DNA of 64,000 bases from the NCBI GenBank assembly GCA_015272515.1, contig JACYLN010000111.1, positions 101,921 through 165,920 on the forward strand. The letters are read 5' to 3'. This stretch comes from Leptolyngbyaceae cyanobacterium C42_A2020_001 (lineage in GTDB: Bacteria; Cyanobacteriota; Cyanobacteriia; Leptolyngbyales; Leptolyngbyaceae). The translations under genes were made by a program, and so were the position numbers. Of this stretch, positions 44,207 to 52,379 are shown piece by piece; positions within the stretch are counted from its first letter, which is position 1, and every line of letters starts with the position of its first letter. The notes under the pieces were generated by a model. It was given only the letters and a program-made list of their open reading frames with translations, was not told the origin of the DNA and did no database searches.

Positions 44207-44836
44207 ATGGTGACTGTTTATTGGCTATGTTTTGCTGTAGGTGGCGTGTTTGTGCTGCTGGCAGTGCTCAGTGGCATTGATGGTACAGAGTTTGGCGATT
44301 ACGATTTCGACACGCAGTTAGATGATGATCTTGAACTGGTGGATGCTCCAGAGCGATCGCCCTCTGAATTGCCTCATTTGCGGCGGCGTGCGCCCTGGTA
44401 CTCCGTCTTCGGGATTGTCAAAAGCCTGAAATTCTGGACCTTTGGCATCTGCTTTTTTGGGTTAACCGGGCTGGTGTTATCGAATTTGGCAATTGGATTG
44501 TCGCCAGTTCTGGTGGCGATCGCGGCAGTGTGGATGGGCATCATCTGCGGCAGTTTGGTGGCTGGTAGTTTGCGAATCTTGCAACGGCGTCAGGTGGATA
44601 GCCTGGTGCGCTCCAATGATTTAGTGGGGTTAACCGGAACCGTAGAAGTGCCGTTTGATAAAGCTACTCGCGGCAAGGTGCGGCTCCTGGCAAAAGGCAG
44701 CGTTATCGACCTGATTGCCTACACCGACGATGCTAAAGCCTTGCAACCGGGCGATCGCGTGCTGGTGGTAGGCATGGAGCAAAACCGCCTGTGGGTCGTC
44801 TCCAGCGACCAGGAGAGCGTAGAAGATGAGAAATAA
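44207..44836 (+). CDS. NfeD-like membrane protein
   Basis: About 209 residues from ATG 44207; a longer frame uses TTG 44192. Helices lie at about 3-20 (YWLCFAVGGVFVLLAVLSG) and 80-118 (FGICFFGLTGLVLSNLAIG, LVAIAAVWMGIICG). A C-terminal OB-like domain follows (VGLTGTVEVPFDKATRGKVRLL, LQPGDRVLVVGM). NfeD proteins are coded beside SPFH proteins, and here two flotillins follow. The start of the first flotillin overlaps this gene by 11 bases. Confidence 0.82.
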   Translation: MVTVYWLCFAVGGVFVLLAVLSGIDGTEFGDYDFDTQLDDDLELVDAPERSPSELPHLRRRAPWYSVFGIVKSLKFWTFGICFFGLTGLVLSNLAIGLSPVLVAIAAVWMGIICGSLVAGSLRILQRRQVDSLVRSNDLVGLTGTVEVPFDKATRGKVRLLAKGSVIDLIAYTDDAKALQPGDRVLVVGMEQNRLWVVSSDQESVEDEK

Positions 44837-46214
44837 CATCGTGAACAACCAATTAATTGATCCAGAGATGCAATTCCTGACTCGTCAAACATCGGATGGT
44901 ACGATCGTTCAAATCGCCCAAGCCGATTCTGGCTCCAATGCTGAATCCAACGAAGGATCGAGTTCCTTGTTTACAGCGGCTCCTGTAATTGGCTTGTCTG
45001 TTTTAGGCGCGATCCTGTTTATTTGGTTCGTCAAAAGCTTCATGCAGATTTGCAATCCCAACGAGATTTTGGTGCTGTCAGGACGTAAACACCGCACTCA
45101 AGAAGGGCAGGAAGTCGGCTATCGCGTGATTTTTGGTGGTCGCACCATTGTCATCCCGATTTTAGAAACCGTGAAGCGGATGGATTTGACAACCATGCCC
45201 GTTCCCGTGGAGGTGAAAAACGCTTACTCAAAGGGCGGTATCCCACTCCATATTCAAGCGATCGCCAATGTCAAAATCTCCAGTGATCCCAAGATTGTAG
45301 GCAATGCGATTGAGCGCTTTTTAGGACGCGATCGCTCGGAGATTTCCCGCGTTGCCAGAGAAACCCTGGAAGGAAACTTGCGTGGGGTCGTTGCCATGCT
45401 CACACCAGAACAGATCAATGAAGATCGGTTAGAGTTCGCAGAACGCATCGCCCAAGACGTTTCCCGCGATTTGTCAAAGCTGGGACTGCATCTAGACACG
45501 CTGAAAATTCAAAGCGTTGCTGATGATGTGGACTACCTGCGATCGATCGGGCGCAAGCGCATTTCCCAAATTATTCGAGATGCTGAAATTGCTGAAGCGG
45601 AAGCTCTGAGTCAAGCAGAACAGGTGGAAGCGGACTGTCAGCAGCAGGCAGAAGTGGCGAAATCTCAGGCACTTGCCGTGACTCAGCAAAAGCAGAACGA
45701 ACTCCGCAAAATTAAAGCTGAACTGGAGCAACAGGCGCGATCGGAAGAAGAACGTACTAAAGCCGCCGAAAAAGAAGCCAGAGCCAGAGCCGAACAGGAG
45801 TTGCAAACGGTGCGGGCAGAACTGGAACGGTTGCGGTTAGAAGCGGATCAAGTCTTGCCCGCCGAAGCCGACAAAGAAGCCAAAACCTTTCACGCAAAGG
45901 GTGCCGCCGCAGAACTGGCAGAGAACGCTAAAGCGGCTGCCCTCGTCAACGATATGCTGACCAAAGTCTGGCGCGAAACGGGTGTGGATGCCGCCGAAGT
46001 CTTTCTGATTCAGCAAATCGAAATGATTTTGCAGGAAGCGGCGAAAATCCCCAACCGTATGCACCTGGAGCAGATCCATGTAATCGACAACGGTGACGGC
46101 AAAGCCCTGGCAAACCTGATCAATGTTTATCCCGAAGTAGTGCGCCAGTTTCTCGATCGCGTCGATCAAACCCTGGGCATTAATGTTGCCGCAACCTTAA
46201 ACCGCAGTAAATAA
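44826..46214 (+). CDS. flotillin-like SPFH protein, copy 1
   Basis: 462 residues. One membrane segment at about 52-70 (VIGLSVLGAILFIWFV) is followed by the SPFH domain (NEILVLSGRKHRTQEGQEVGYRVIFGGRTIVIP, IPLHIQAIANVKI, LEGNLRGVVAMLTPEQINEDR). A long coiled coil (EAEALSQAEQVEADCQQQAE ... ARAEQELQTVRAELERLR) leads to the C-terminal flotillin region. It assembles into membrane microdomain scaffolds. The N-terminal extension of about 50 residues before the anchor is unusual compared with copy 2. Confidence 0.9.
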   Translation: MRNNIVNNQLIDPEMQFLTRQTSDGTIVQIAQADSGSNAESNEGSSSLFTAAPVIGLSVLGAILFIWFVKSFMQICNPNEILVLSGRKHRTQEGQEVGYRVIFGGRTIVIPILETVKRMDLTTMPVPVEVKNAYSKGGIPLHIQAIANVKISSDPKIVGNAIERFLGRDRSEISRVARETLEGNLRGVVAMLTPEQINEDRLEFAERIAQDVSRDLSKLGLHLDTLKIQSVADDVDYLRSIGRKRISQIIRDAEIAEAEALSQAEQVEADCQQQAEVAKSQALAVTQQKQNELRKIKAELEQQARSEEERTKAAEKEARARAEQELQTVRAELERLRLEADQVLPAEADKEAKTFHAKGAAAELAENAKAAALVNDMLTKVWRETGVDAAEVFLIQQIEMILQEAAKIPNRMHLEQIHVIDNGDGKALANLINVYPEVVRQFLDRVDQTLGINVAATLNRSK

Positions 46215-46234
46215 CGAGAAATTGGAAATCAACG

Positions 46235-47503
46235 ATGTTTGAAACGATCATTGCGCTGGCTGGAATTTTGGGACTGGGCACCGGAGCCGGATTTTTCGTG
46301 ATTCGCAACCTGTATTACATTTGCCAACCCAACGAAGTACTGATCTTTGCAGGCAGTTCTCGCAAGCTGGCAGACGATCGCAAAGTCGGTTATCGCCTGG
46401 TGAAGGGTGGCAGCAGTATTCGGGTGCCCTTACTGGAACGTGCCCTGCGAATGGATTTGAGCAACATGATCATCGATCTGCGCGTCTCCAATGCCTACTC
46501 CAAAGGCGGTATTCCCCTGACCGTTGAAGGCGTTGCCAATATCAAAATTGCTGGAGAAGAACCCGCCATCCACAACGCGATCGAGCGCTTGCTGGGCAAG
46601 ACTCGCGACGAAATTGAGCAAATGGCAAAGGAAACATTGGAAGGCAATTTGCGCGGCGTACTGGCCAGTCTTACCCCAGAGCAAATCAACGAAGACAAAA
46701 TTGCCTTTGCCAGAAGCCTACTGGATGAAGCCGAGGAAGACCTGGAAAAACTGGGTTTGGTGTTGGATACGCTTCAGGTGCAAAATATTTCTGATGATGT
46801 CCGCTATCTCGACTCGATTGGGCGCAAACAACAGGCTGATATGCTGCGAGATGCCCGGATTGCCGAAGCCAAAGCGCGATCGGAATCCACCATCCAAACC
46901 GCCGAGAACGAGAAAATTACTGCCCTTAGTCGCCTCGATCGCGACATCAAAATTGCCACTGCCGATGCCGATCGCCGCGTTAAAGATACTCTCACCAAGC
47001 GGGAAGCCGTGGTTGCCGAAGCAATCGCCGAAATTGCCTCTCAACTAGCGCGAATTCAAGCTGAGGTGCCCGTACAGCAAGAGCGGATCAAACAGGTGGA
47101 GCAGCAACTCCAGGCAGATGTGATTGCTCCGGCAGAAGCCCAATGTAAGCAAGCGATCGCTCAGGCCCAGGGGAATGCCGCCAAAATCATTGAAGATGGG
47201 CGAGCCAGAGCCGATGGCACCCTCCGCCTTGCCGAATCCTGGCGAGCCGCCGGACCCAACGCCCGTGATATTTACCTGCTGCAACGGCTGGAAACCCTGC
47301 TCAAGACCCTCACCGATGCCGTCCCAGACATTAGCGTCCAAACTGTCACCGTCGTCGATGCAAATGGCGGCACCACCGCAACCAAACTCGCCGCATTTAT
47401 AGAGCAACTGCGCCAAACCACCGGGATCGATCTGTCAGAAACCATTCAAAATCTTGCTGGCTCTCAACCTAAACCCATACTGAGACAACCAGACCAAGAA
47501 TAG
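46235..47503 (+). CDS. flotillin-like SPFH protein, copy 2
   Basis: 422 residues, a paralogue of the previous gene 20 bases downstream. Anchor at residues 3-22, SPFH domain with NEVLIFAGSSRKLADDRKVGYRLVKGGSS and LEGNLRGVLASLTPEQINEDK, then coiled coil (ARIAEAKARSESTIQ, VEQQLQADVIAPAEAQ). The two proteins probably form a hetero-oligomeric scaffold with the NfeD-like protein. A hairpin GCAGGT/ACCTGC (47510-47529) follows the stop. Confidence 0.9.
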   Translation: MFETIIALAGILGLGTGAGFFVIRNLYYICQPNEVLIFAGSSRKLADDRKVGYRLVKGGSSIRVPLLERALRMDLSNMIIDLRVSNAYSKGGIPLTVEGVANIKIAGEEPAIHNAIERLLGKTRDEIEQMAKETLEGNLRGVLASLTPEQINEDKIAFARSLLDEAEEDLEKLGLVLDTLQVQNISDDVRYLDSIGRKQQADMLRDARIAEAKARSESTIQTAENEKITALSRLDRDIKIATADADRRVKDTLTKREAVVAEAIAEIASQLARIQAEVPVQQERIKQVEQQLQADVIAPAEAQCKQAIAQAQGNAAKIIEDGRARADGTLRLAESWRAAGPNARDIYLLQRLETLLKTLTDAVPDISVQTVTVVDANGGTTATKLAAFIEQLRQTTGIDLSETIQNLAGSQPKPILRQPDQE

Positions 47504-47533
47504 AGGGACGCAGGTAGCAATCGACCTGCACAG

Positions 47534-48031
47534 TCAATATGAACTTCGTTTCTGCGTAGACTTCTTAACCAATTTAGATGCTAAACCTCTCAGAATGTGG
47601 GGCAATAACTTTGGACCTGGCAAGAAAACAATCCCTAACTGCTGCATCAATCCAAGTGCATCACCTTGCCCCCAATGCTCCACAATTCTCCCATTCTCAA
47701 CTCGATCAATGTGCATGATTGACAAACTAATTTCCTTGCCTGTTGGTGGAAGACCTTGAAATTCTCCAAGATGGGTTGCTGTGAAAGTTCCACACGTCAC
47801 AACGCGATCGCCTGAAACAATAACCTCATCAAAAACGTGTTGACCATGACTGAAGGCTAAATAGAACGACAGCCCAAATTGCCTGAACCCTTCTCCATCG
47901 AGTGGCTCAGGCACACCTGCTAGATGAGCAACAAAATTTGCAGCCAAAAGCTCTAGGGCTTGCTCCATTTTGCGATCGTCAAAGGCTTTATAGAACTGAA
48001 GCACGATCGCTTTATTCTGTTCAGGCAGCAT
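47534..48031 (-). CDS. SnoaL-like polyketide cyclase/ester-cyclase family protein
   Basis: About 165 residues from ATG 48031 (MLPEQNKAIVLQFYKAFDD); the frame continues to 48064. The pattern NKAIVLQFYKAFDDRKMEQALELLAANFVAHLAG, then DGEGFRQFGLSFYLAF and IMHIDRVENGRIVEHWGQGDALGLMQQLG, is that of the SnoaL/NTF2-like alpha+beta barrel, with the usual His-Trp-Gly-Asp at the back. Substrate unknown. Confidence 0.85.
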   Translation of the reverse strand: MLPEQNKAIVLQFYKAFDDRKMEQALELLAANFVAHLAGVPEPLDGEGFRQFGLSFYLAFSHGQHVFDEVIVSGDRVVTCGTFTATHLGEFQGLPPTGKEISLSIMHIDRVENGRIVEHWGQGDALGLMQQLGIVFLPGPKLLPHILRGLASKLVKKSTQKRSSY

Positions 48032-48138
48032 ACGAGATTCCATCATGAACGCTAGAAGACCCAAAAAATTGGATGGGCTACAGGATTTGCTGTTTTCTCA
48101 ATGCTATTCCTCTACTGAAGAGATAGTAGAAAATCGGA

Positions 48139-48837
48139 TCAAATTTCTCGCCAGTCCACAGAAGTTCGCTTTAAGGCTTCTCGTTTACTCAAATTCGAGA
48201 GGCGATCGCGATTGTCTCGCACAAATTCGATTACCGCTTCACTGTCTGTTTTGGCATATTCTCTCAACGCCCACCCGATCGCTTTGCGAATAAAAAACTC
48301 CTTCGATTCTGCATTCGTCGCACAGTAGCGAAATAACCGTTCAACGTCCGTTTCTTGCTTGTAATTCAACTGGTGCAAAATTGCCACTCGCCGCAACCAC
48401 AGATTGTCGTAGGTACTGTAGGTATCCATCGTTGCCGCCAGTTCAGGAAACCGCAGCACTAGATCACCCACAATCCGCGACGCGATCGCATCCACCGTAT
48501 CCCACCAGGAGTGTGTCACCACCAATTGCTCCACTGTAGGCATTGCCGCGATCGTCAACTGCTTGCCAAACTTGCTCAGCAAATTCACCGCAAAGTAGTG
48601 ATATTCTCGCTGATCTTGCTCATACAGCAATAACGCCGCCTGCTCTAACCACGCCTGATCCACAAAGGGCTTCAGGTGTGGGAAAATATGCTTCGCAATC
48701 TGCCCCTGTTCCGGCGCTTGGATTCCCCAAAACGGAAACCGATTTTGCATATACGCGGCCATCGCGATCGCCTTCTCTGGATTCCGTCGCCTCTCAAACT
48801 CCTTCGTCACCCACTCCACCAACGCCTCCGGCTTCAT
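48139..48837 (-). CDS. DNA alkylation repair protein (AlkD-like HEAT repeats)
   Basis: 232 residues in alpha-helical HEAT-like repeats. Motifs of the AlkC/AlkD family are RFPFWGIQAPEQGQIAKHIF, SWWDTVDAIASRIVGDLV, LWLRRVAILHQLNYKQETD and EFFIRKAIGWALREYAKTD. It is a base-excision glycosylase for alkylated purines that reads the DNA backbone. It is transcribed away from the GmhB-like gene, with which it shares a short pyrimidine-rich spacer. Confidence 0.9.
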   Translation of the reverse strand: MKPEALVEWVTKEFERRRNPEKAIAMAAYMQNRFPFWGIQAPEQGQIAKHIFPHLKPFVDQAWLEQAALLLYEQDQREYHYFAVNLLSKFGKQLTIAAMPTVEQLVVTHSWWDTVDAIASRIVGDLVLRFPELAATMDTYSTYDNLWLRRVAILHQLNYKQETDVERLFRYCATNAESKEFFIRKAIGWALREYAKTDSEAVIEFVRDNRDRLSNLSKREALKRTSVDWREI

Positions 48838-48890
48838 CTCCCCATCCTCCCCATCTCCCCCATTCCCCGCGCCCTATTCTCTAACTCCCT

Positions 48891-49481
48891 ATGCCCCAAC
48901 CCGCCGTATTCATGGATCGCGATGGTGTCCTCAACATCGAAGCAGGTTACATTCACAATGTTGAAGATCTCAACCTGATTCCCGGTGTGGCGCAGGCTGT
49001 TCGCAAACTCAACGCTCGCGGCGTGTTCTGCTGCCTTGTCTCCAACCAATCAGGACCTGCCCGTGGCTACTACCCCGCCAGCCATGTAGATGCCCTTCAC
49101 GATCGCCTCTGCCGTTTGCTCAAGGAAGAAGCCGGAGCACACCTGGATGCGCTCTACTACTGCCCCTACCTGAGCGCCCCCGAAGGCGGCACCGATCCTG
49201 ACTACACCCGCTGGAGCGCCTGGCGCAAACCCAATACCGGAATGCTCGTCGCTGCCGCCTGGGATCATGACCTGGACATTTCCCGCAGCTTTATGATTGG
49301 CGACAAAGCAACCGATGTCGATATGGCACACAACGCCGGTTGCACAGGGATTCTCGTAACAACAGGCTACGGCGAACAAGTCCTCAGCGGCAGTTACCAG
49401 CACCATACCCAACCGGATTACATCGCTGCCGATCTTGCCGATGCCGTCGATTGGCTCCTGCACCACTCCTCCCCCACCTAA
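48891..49481 (+). CDS. gmhB: HAD phosphatase, D-glycero-D-manno-heptose 1,7-bisphosphate 7-phosphatase type
   Basis: 196 residues: FMDRDGVLNIEAGYIHNVEDL (HAD motif 1, DxDG), LVSNQSGPARGYY (motif 2), CPYLSAPEGGTDPDYTRWSAWRKPNTGML (zinc loop and Lys of motif 3) and MIGDKATDVDMAHNAGC (motif 4). This is the GmhB pattern of heptose phosphate processing for lipopolysaccharide precursors. Other histidinol-phosphatase-type substrates remain possible. Confidence 0.88.
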   Translation: MPQPAVFMDRDGVLNIEAGYIHNVEDLNLIPGVAQAVRKLNARGVFCCLVSNQSGPARGYYPASHVDALHDRLCRLLKEEAGAHLDALYYCPYLSAPEGGTDPDYTRWSAWRKPNTGMLVAAAWDHDLDISRSFMIGDKATDVDMAHNAGCTGILVTTGYGEQVLSGSYQHHTQPDYIAADLADAVDWLLHHSSPT

Positions 49482-49516
49482 CCCCATTCCCAATTACCCA
49501 TTATCCATGCCCTAGC

Positions 49517-49993
49517 TCACGCAATATCCGGCGGAATTTCTGACGGCGGAGCCGTTTGCCCATATAGCTGCATCTGAATCAATTCCTGCAATTGCGATCG
49601 CTGAATTTCAGTTCCCACCATCGCGTTACCAGGCGTTTCAAAGAAAATCACGCTATCCACTCCTTCCATTGCCGCCATTTGAAACAGAATGTGAACCACT
49701 GGAACAGGCAACGCAATCATTTGCGGATCTTTAACAGAAACAAGACCAGACGACACATCCTTTAAGCTTGGAAATGCATAGATTACTTTTCGTTCCAGGT
49801 TTGACTCGGTGTTGTGGCTTATGATGTTAACAACCCAACTTCTATCCAGGGACTGCACCACGTAGTACTGCGGATGCCGAAGTTGAGTAGCAATATGTTT
49901 GAGAACGGGTGCGATCGCCTCAACTAGCGCTGGAGTGGTTCCATCTTGGGGGGCATTGTCAATCAAATCGCGGACTTGCTCATCTAAATTCAT
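49517..49993 (-). CDS. conserved cyanobacterial protein, unknown
   Basis: About 158 residues from MNLDEQVRDLIDNAPQDG (start 49993; the frame opens at 50005). The sequence shows a helical N-terminus (TTPALVEAIAPVLKHIATQL) and a beta-rich core (YYVVQSLDRSWVVNIISH, KVIYAFPSLKD, DSVIFFETPG). The ending PPSEIPPDIA is disordered. I recognise the type as cyanobacterium-specific but cannot give a function. Divergent from the HetZ-like gene. Confidence 0.6.
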   Translation of the reverse strand: MNLDEQVRDLIDNAPQDGTTPALVEAIAPVLKHIATQLRHPQYYVVQSLDRSWVVNIISHNTESNLERKVIYAFPSLKDVSSGLVSVKDPQMIALPVPVVHILFQMAAMEGVDSVIFFETPGNAMVGTEIQRSQLQELIQMQLYGQTAPPSEIPPDIA

Positions 49994-50118
49994 GGAAACT
50001 CCCATTCTTTTGCGCGGAGATTTAAGTCTTCATCCATTTAACTCAATTTTGATCTGGACGCTGGCAAGCGATCGTTGCCAAAATTGAGGAAACTTATCGT
50101 CAGAGGTATCGTCGAACG

Positions 50119-51291
50119 TTGAATAGTGTAGGGGAAATCTGCCAAAGCGTGGAATCCATCTTTCAACTACTGTTGAGTGAATTCAAGCTGTCTACGAGCG
50201 CTTCTGAGCAGAACTGCCGAGACGTGGCAGACCGTATTTCTAAAGAAGTGAATCGCATTTGTACCGAAAGCAAACGCATTCAATCCTCCGGAGATGCGGC
50301 ATCGTGGGCATTGACCTTATCAAAACACCGACTTCAGCAATGTCTGCATTACTATAAGTTGGGTTCCGAACGCGGACGAGTGGAACTTGCCAGTACCCTC
50401 AGCGCCGTTGTCTACCGCTACATCACACCACCCCAATCTCAATCTACCTATCAGGCACGTCTTCCTCTAATTGAAGATTTTTTGCAGGGGTTTCTGGTAG
50501 AAGCTCTCAACGCTTTTCGTCGGGAAAACCAACTCCCGCCCAATTACACACCCAAAACCCTGCTACAACTGGCAGAATACATGGCATTCACAGAGCGCTA
50601 CGCTAAGCGACGCATTCCCTTGCCAGGGCACCGAACTCAACAACTCATCATCCTGCGTGCCCAAACCTTTTCCCAGCAGCAGCCCATAGAAACTCCGGTG
50701 GATATTGAGCAGGCAGCCGAAGGAATGTCAGGAGACTCAGAAAATTCTTGGAATGCCGCCTCGATGCAGCAAGTGCGAGAGCAGATGGTGGCGCAAGAGC
50801 CAGAACCCGCCGAAGACACGCTCCGGCAAGCCGTCATTTCTGAACTGATCGCTTACCTGGATGAACGGAACCAGAGCGACTGTGCTGACTATTTCACTCT
50901 ACGCCTGCAAGATCTTCCTGCAAGTGAGATTGAGGCAATTCTAGGACTCACCCCTCGGCAGCGAGATTATCTCCAGCAGCGATTCAAATATCACCTAATT
51001 CGGTTTGCCCTATCGCATCGCTGGGAACTGGTACACCAATGGTTAGAAGCTGACCTAGAAAAGAATTTAGGTTTAACGCTGCACCAGTGGCAATTGTTCA
51101 ATGCCCAACTTGACCCCAACCAGCAGAAATTGTTGCAGCTCAAGCAAAACAAACATTCAGATAGCGAAATTGCCCAGGCTTTAGGTTGCACCATCACGCA
51201 GGTACAAAAGCAATGGTTCAAACTGTTGGAATATGCGTGGGAAATTCGTAATGGGATAGATTCCGGAGAAGGTAAGTCTACCCATGAATAG
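50119..51291 (+). CDS. HetZ-like / sigma-70-like helical protein
   Basis: 390 residues from TTG 50119. It is an all-helical protein with two halves that recall ECF sigma factors: LIEDFLQGFLVEALNAFRRENQLPP near 120-145, and C-terminal HTH-like units DLPASEIEAILGLTPRQRDYLQQRF and KHSDSEIAQALGCTITQVQKQWFKL. This layout, the MNSVGEICQSVESIFQLLLSE opening and the following gene resemble the hetZ-patU pair of filamentous cyanobacteria, where HetZ is a DNA-binding regulator of differentiation. The assignment is from memory of the family and should be checked. No heterocyst genes are seen nearby. Confidence 0.6.
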   Translation: MNSVGEICQSVESIFQLLLSEFKLSTSASEQNCRDVADRISKEVNRICTESKRIQSSGDAASWALTLSKHRLQQCLHYYKLGSERGRVELASTLSAVVYRYITPPQSQSTYQARLPLIEDFLQGFLVEALNAFRRENQLPPNYTPKTLLQLAEYMAFTERYAKRRIPLPGHRTQQLIILRAQTFSQQQPIETPVDIEQAAEGMSGDSENSWNAASMQQVREQMVAQEPEPAEDTLRQAVISELIAYLDERNQSDCADYFTLRLQDLPASEIEAILGLTPRQRDYLQQRFKYHLIRFALSHRWELVHQWLEADLEKNLGLTLHQWQLFNAQLDPNQQKLLQLKQNKHSDSEIAQALGCTITQVQKQWFKLLEYAWEIRNGIDSGEGKSTHE

Positions 51292-51302
51292 GAATCTGTA
51301 CC

Positions 51303-52307
51303 ATGAATCGTGACTCAGAAGATATCCAGAGGCGTATACTGATGCTGTTACAGGATTTGCTTCCCGCAGCGTCTTTGCCAGATGTTGAGGCGGCGAGTCG
51401 AGCGCTTGGGTGCGAGGCGACCGGACAATTTGCCCTGGAACAGCCAAATTTGCTCACACCGCGACTTATGAATTCATCAACATCCGATTTCTCTGAGTCT
51501 AACCGCTCTTTCCAAGAAGAGCCTTCCCTTGAACTTGGAGATGTACCTGTTGTGCAAGAACGTTTTCATGCCTTGTTAAAAACCCACTTACAGGGCGAAA
51601 TTGAAAAGAATCCTCCGCTCTTTCCCTGGGAGACGGAGATGCTTGATTACGGCACTGAAGCCGAACCTGTGATCGAATCTGGCATTCGAGGCTGGTTACG
51701 CCACTTAAGGGCCATTAAGCTTCCAGTGTCAGCGCCTATTCCGGAGCCAGTGTTGGCAACCCTGCTTCAGCGGTGCCAGGAGGTTGTGCAGTCATCTCTG
51801 CAAGATGGTAAGAAGTTGGTCCGTGCTGTTGAGGAATTGTTTCCTGGGCAGGACGAAGCGCTTAATTACCTGACAGTAAATTTGATGATGTCGCCTAGCC
51901 GCTCTCCCAGTGCAGTGGCGGGAGAGCCAGTGATTAGTAGTTATGAGGCGGCTGCGCCTGCTCAACAAATGCTGTTGTCACTGTTGGCAGCGAAGGAAAT
52001 TGTAGATGGCTTGACGCTACGGGTATCTGCCGGGCAACCCGTGGTCGATCGCCACTGGGAGACCGATGCCGGGGTTATCGTTTTGCAGGTTACCTACACA
52101 CCGCAAGCCTCAATTCGAGTGCAGGGAACGCTGCCCTGTGGCGGTATGCTGGTGCTGCGAAATGGGCAACAGACCATGACCCAGCGATCTACAGCCGGCC
52201 AGTTAAGCGCAGAGCTGTTTGAGCCAGCCCCAAACCATACCTATGGGCTAGAAGTGGCATTGCAGGGGTTAGAAGCACCTTTGTTGTTTGCGATTCGGTT
52301 GGATTAG
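51303..52307 (+). CDS. PatU-like protein
   Basis: 334 residues, 11 bases after the HetZ-like gene. The middle has VQERFHALLKTHLQGEIEKNPPLFPWETEMLDY and AAPAQQMLLSLLAAKEIVDGLTLRV; the C-terminal third is beta-rich (VIVLQVTYTPQASIRVQG). The FPWE motif and its partnership with a HetZ-like gene suggest PatU. It may be a regulator of the partner. The family function in species without heterocysts is unclear. Confidence 0.55.
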   Translation: MNRDSEDIQRRILMLLQDLLPAASLPDVEAASRALGCEATGQFALEQPNLLTPRLMNSSTSDFSESNRSFQEEPSLELGDVPVVQERFHALLKTHLQGEIEKNPPLFPWETEMLDYGTEAEPVIESGIRGWLRHLRAIKLPVSAPIPEPVLATLLQRCQEVVQSSLQDGKKLVRAVEELFPGQDEALNYLTVNLMMSPSRSPSAVAGEPVISSYEAAAPAQQMLLSLLAAKEIVDGLTLRVSAGQPVVDRHWETDAGVIVLQVTYTPQASIRVQGTLPCGGMLVLRNGQQTMTQRSTAGQLSAELFEPAPNHTYGLEVALQGLEAPLLFAIRLD

Positions 52308-52338
52308 GGTGGTCTAAATCTTGTGGATGAGCGATAAC

Positions 52339-52367
52339 GGATAAAGTGATTGCGTTTATCCTTTTTC
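52339..52367 (+). terminator. rho-independent terminator
   Basis: GGATAAA (52339-52345) pairs with TTTATCC (52355-52361), loop GTGATTGCG, followed by TTTTTC. It ends the HetZ/PatU-like operon and covers the region where a longer frame of the next gene would start (TTG 52350), supporting ATG 52380. Confidence 0.7.
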
Positions 52368-52379
52368 TCGTCCCAGAAT

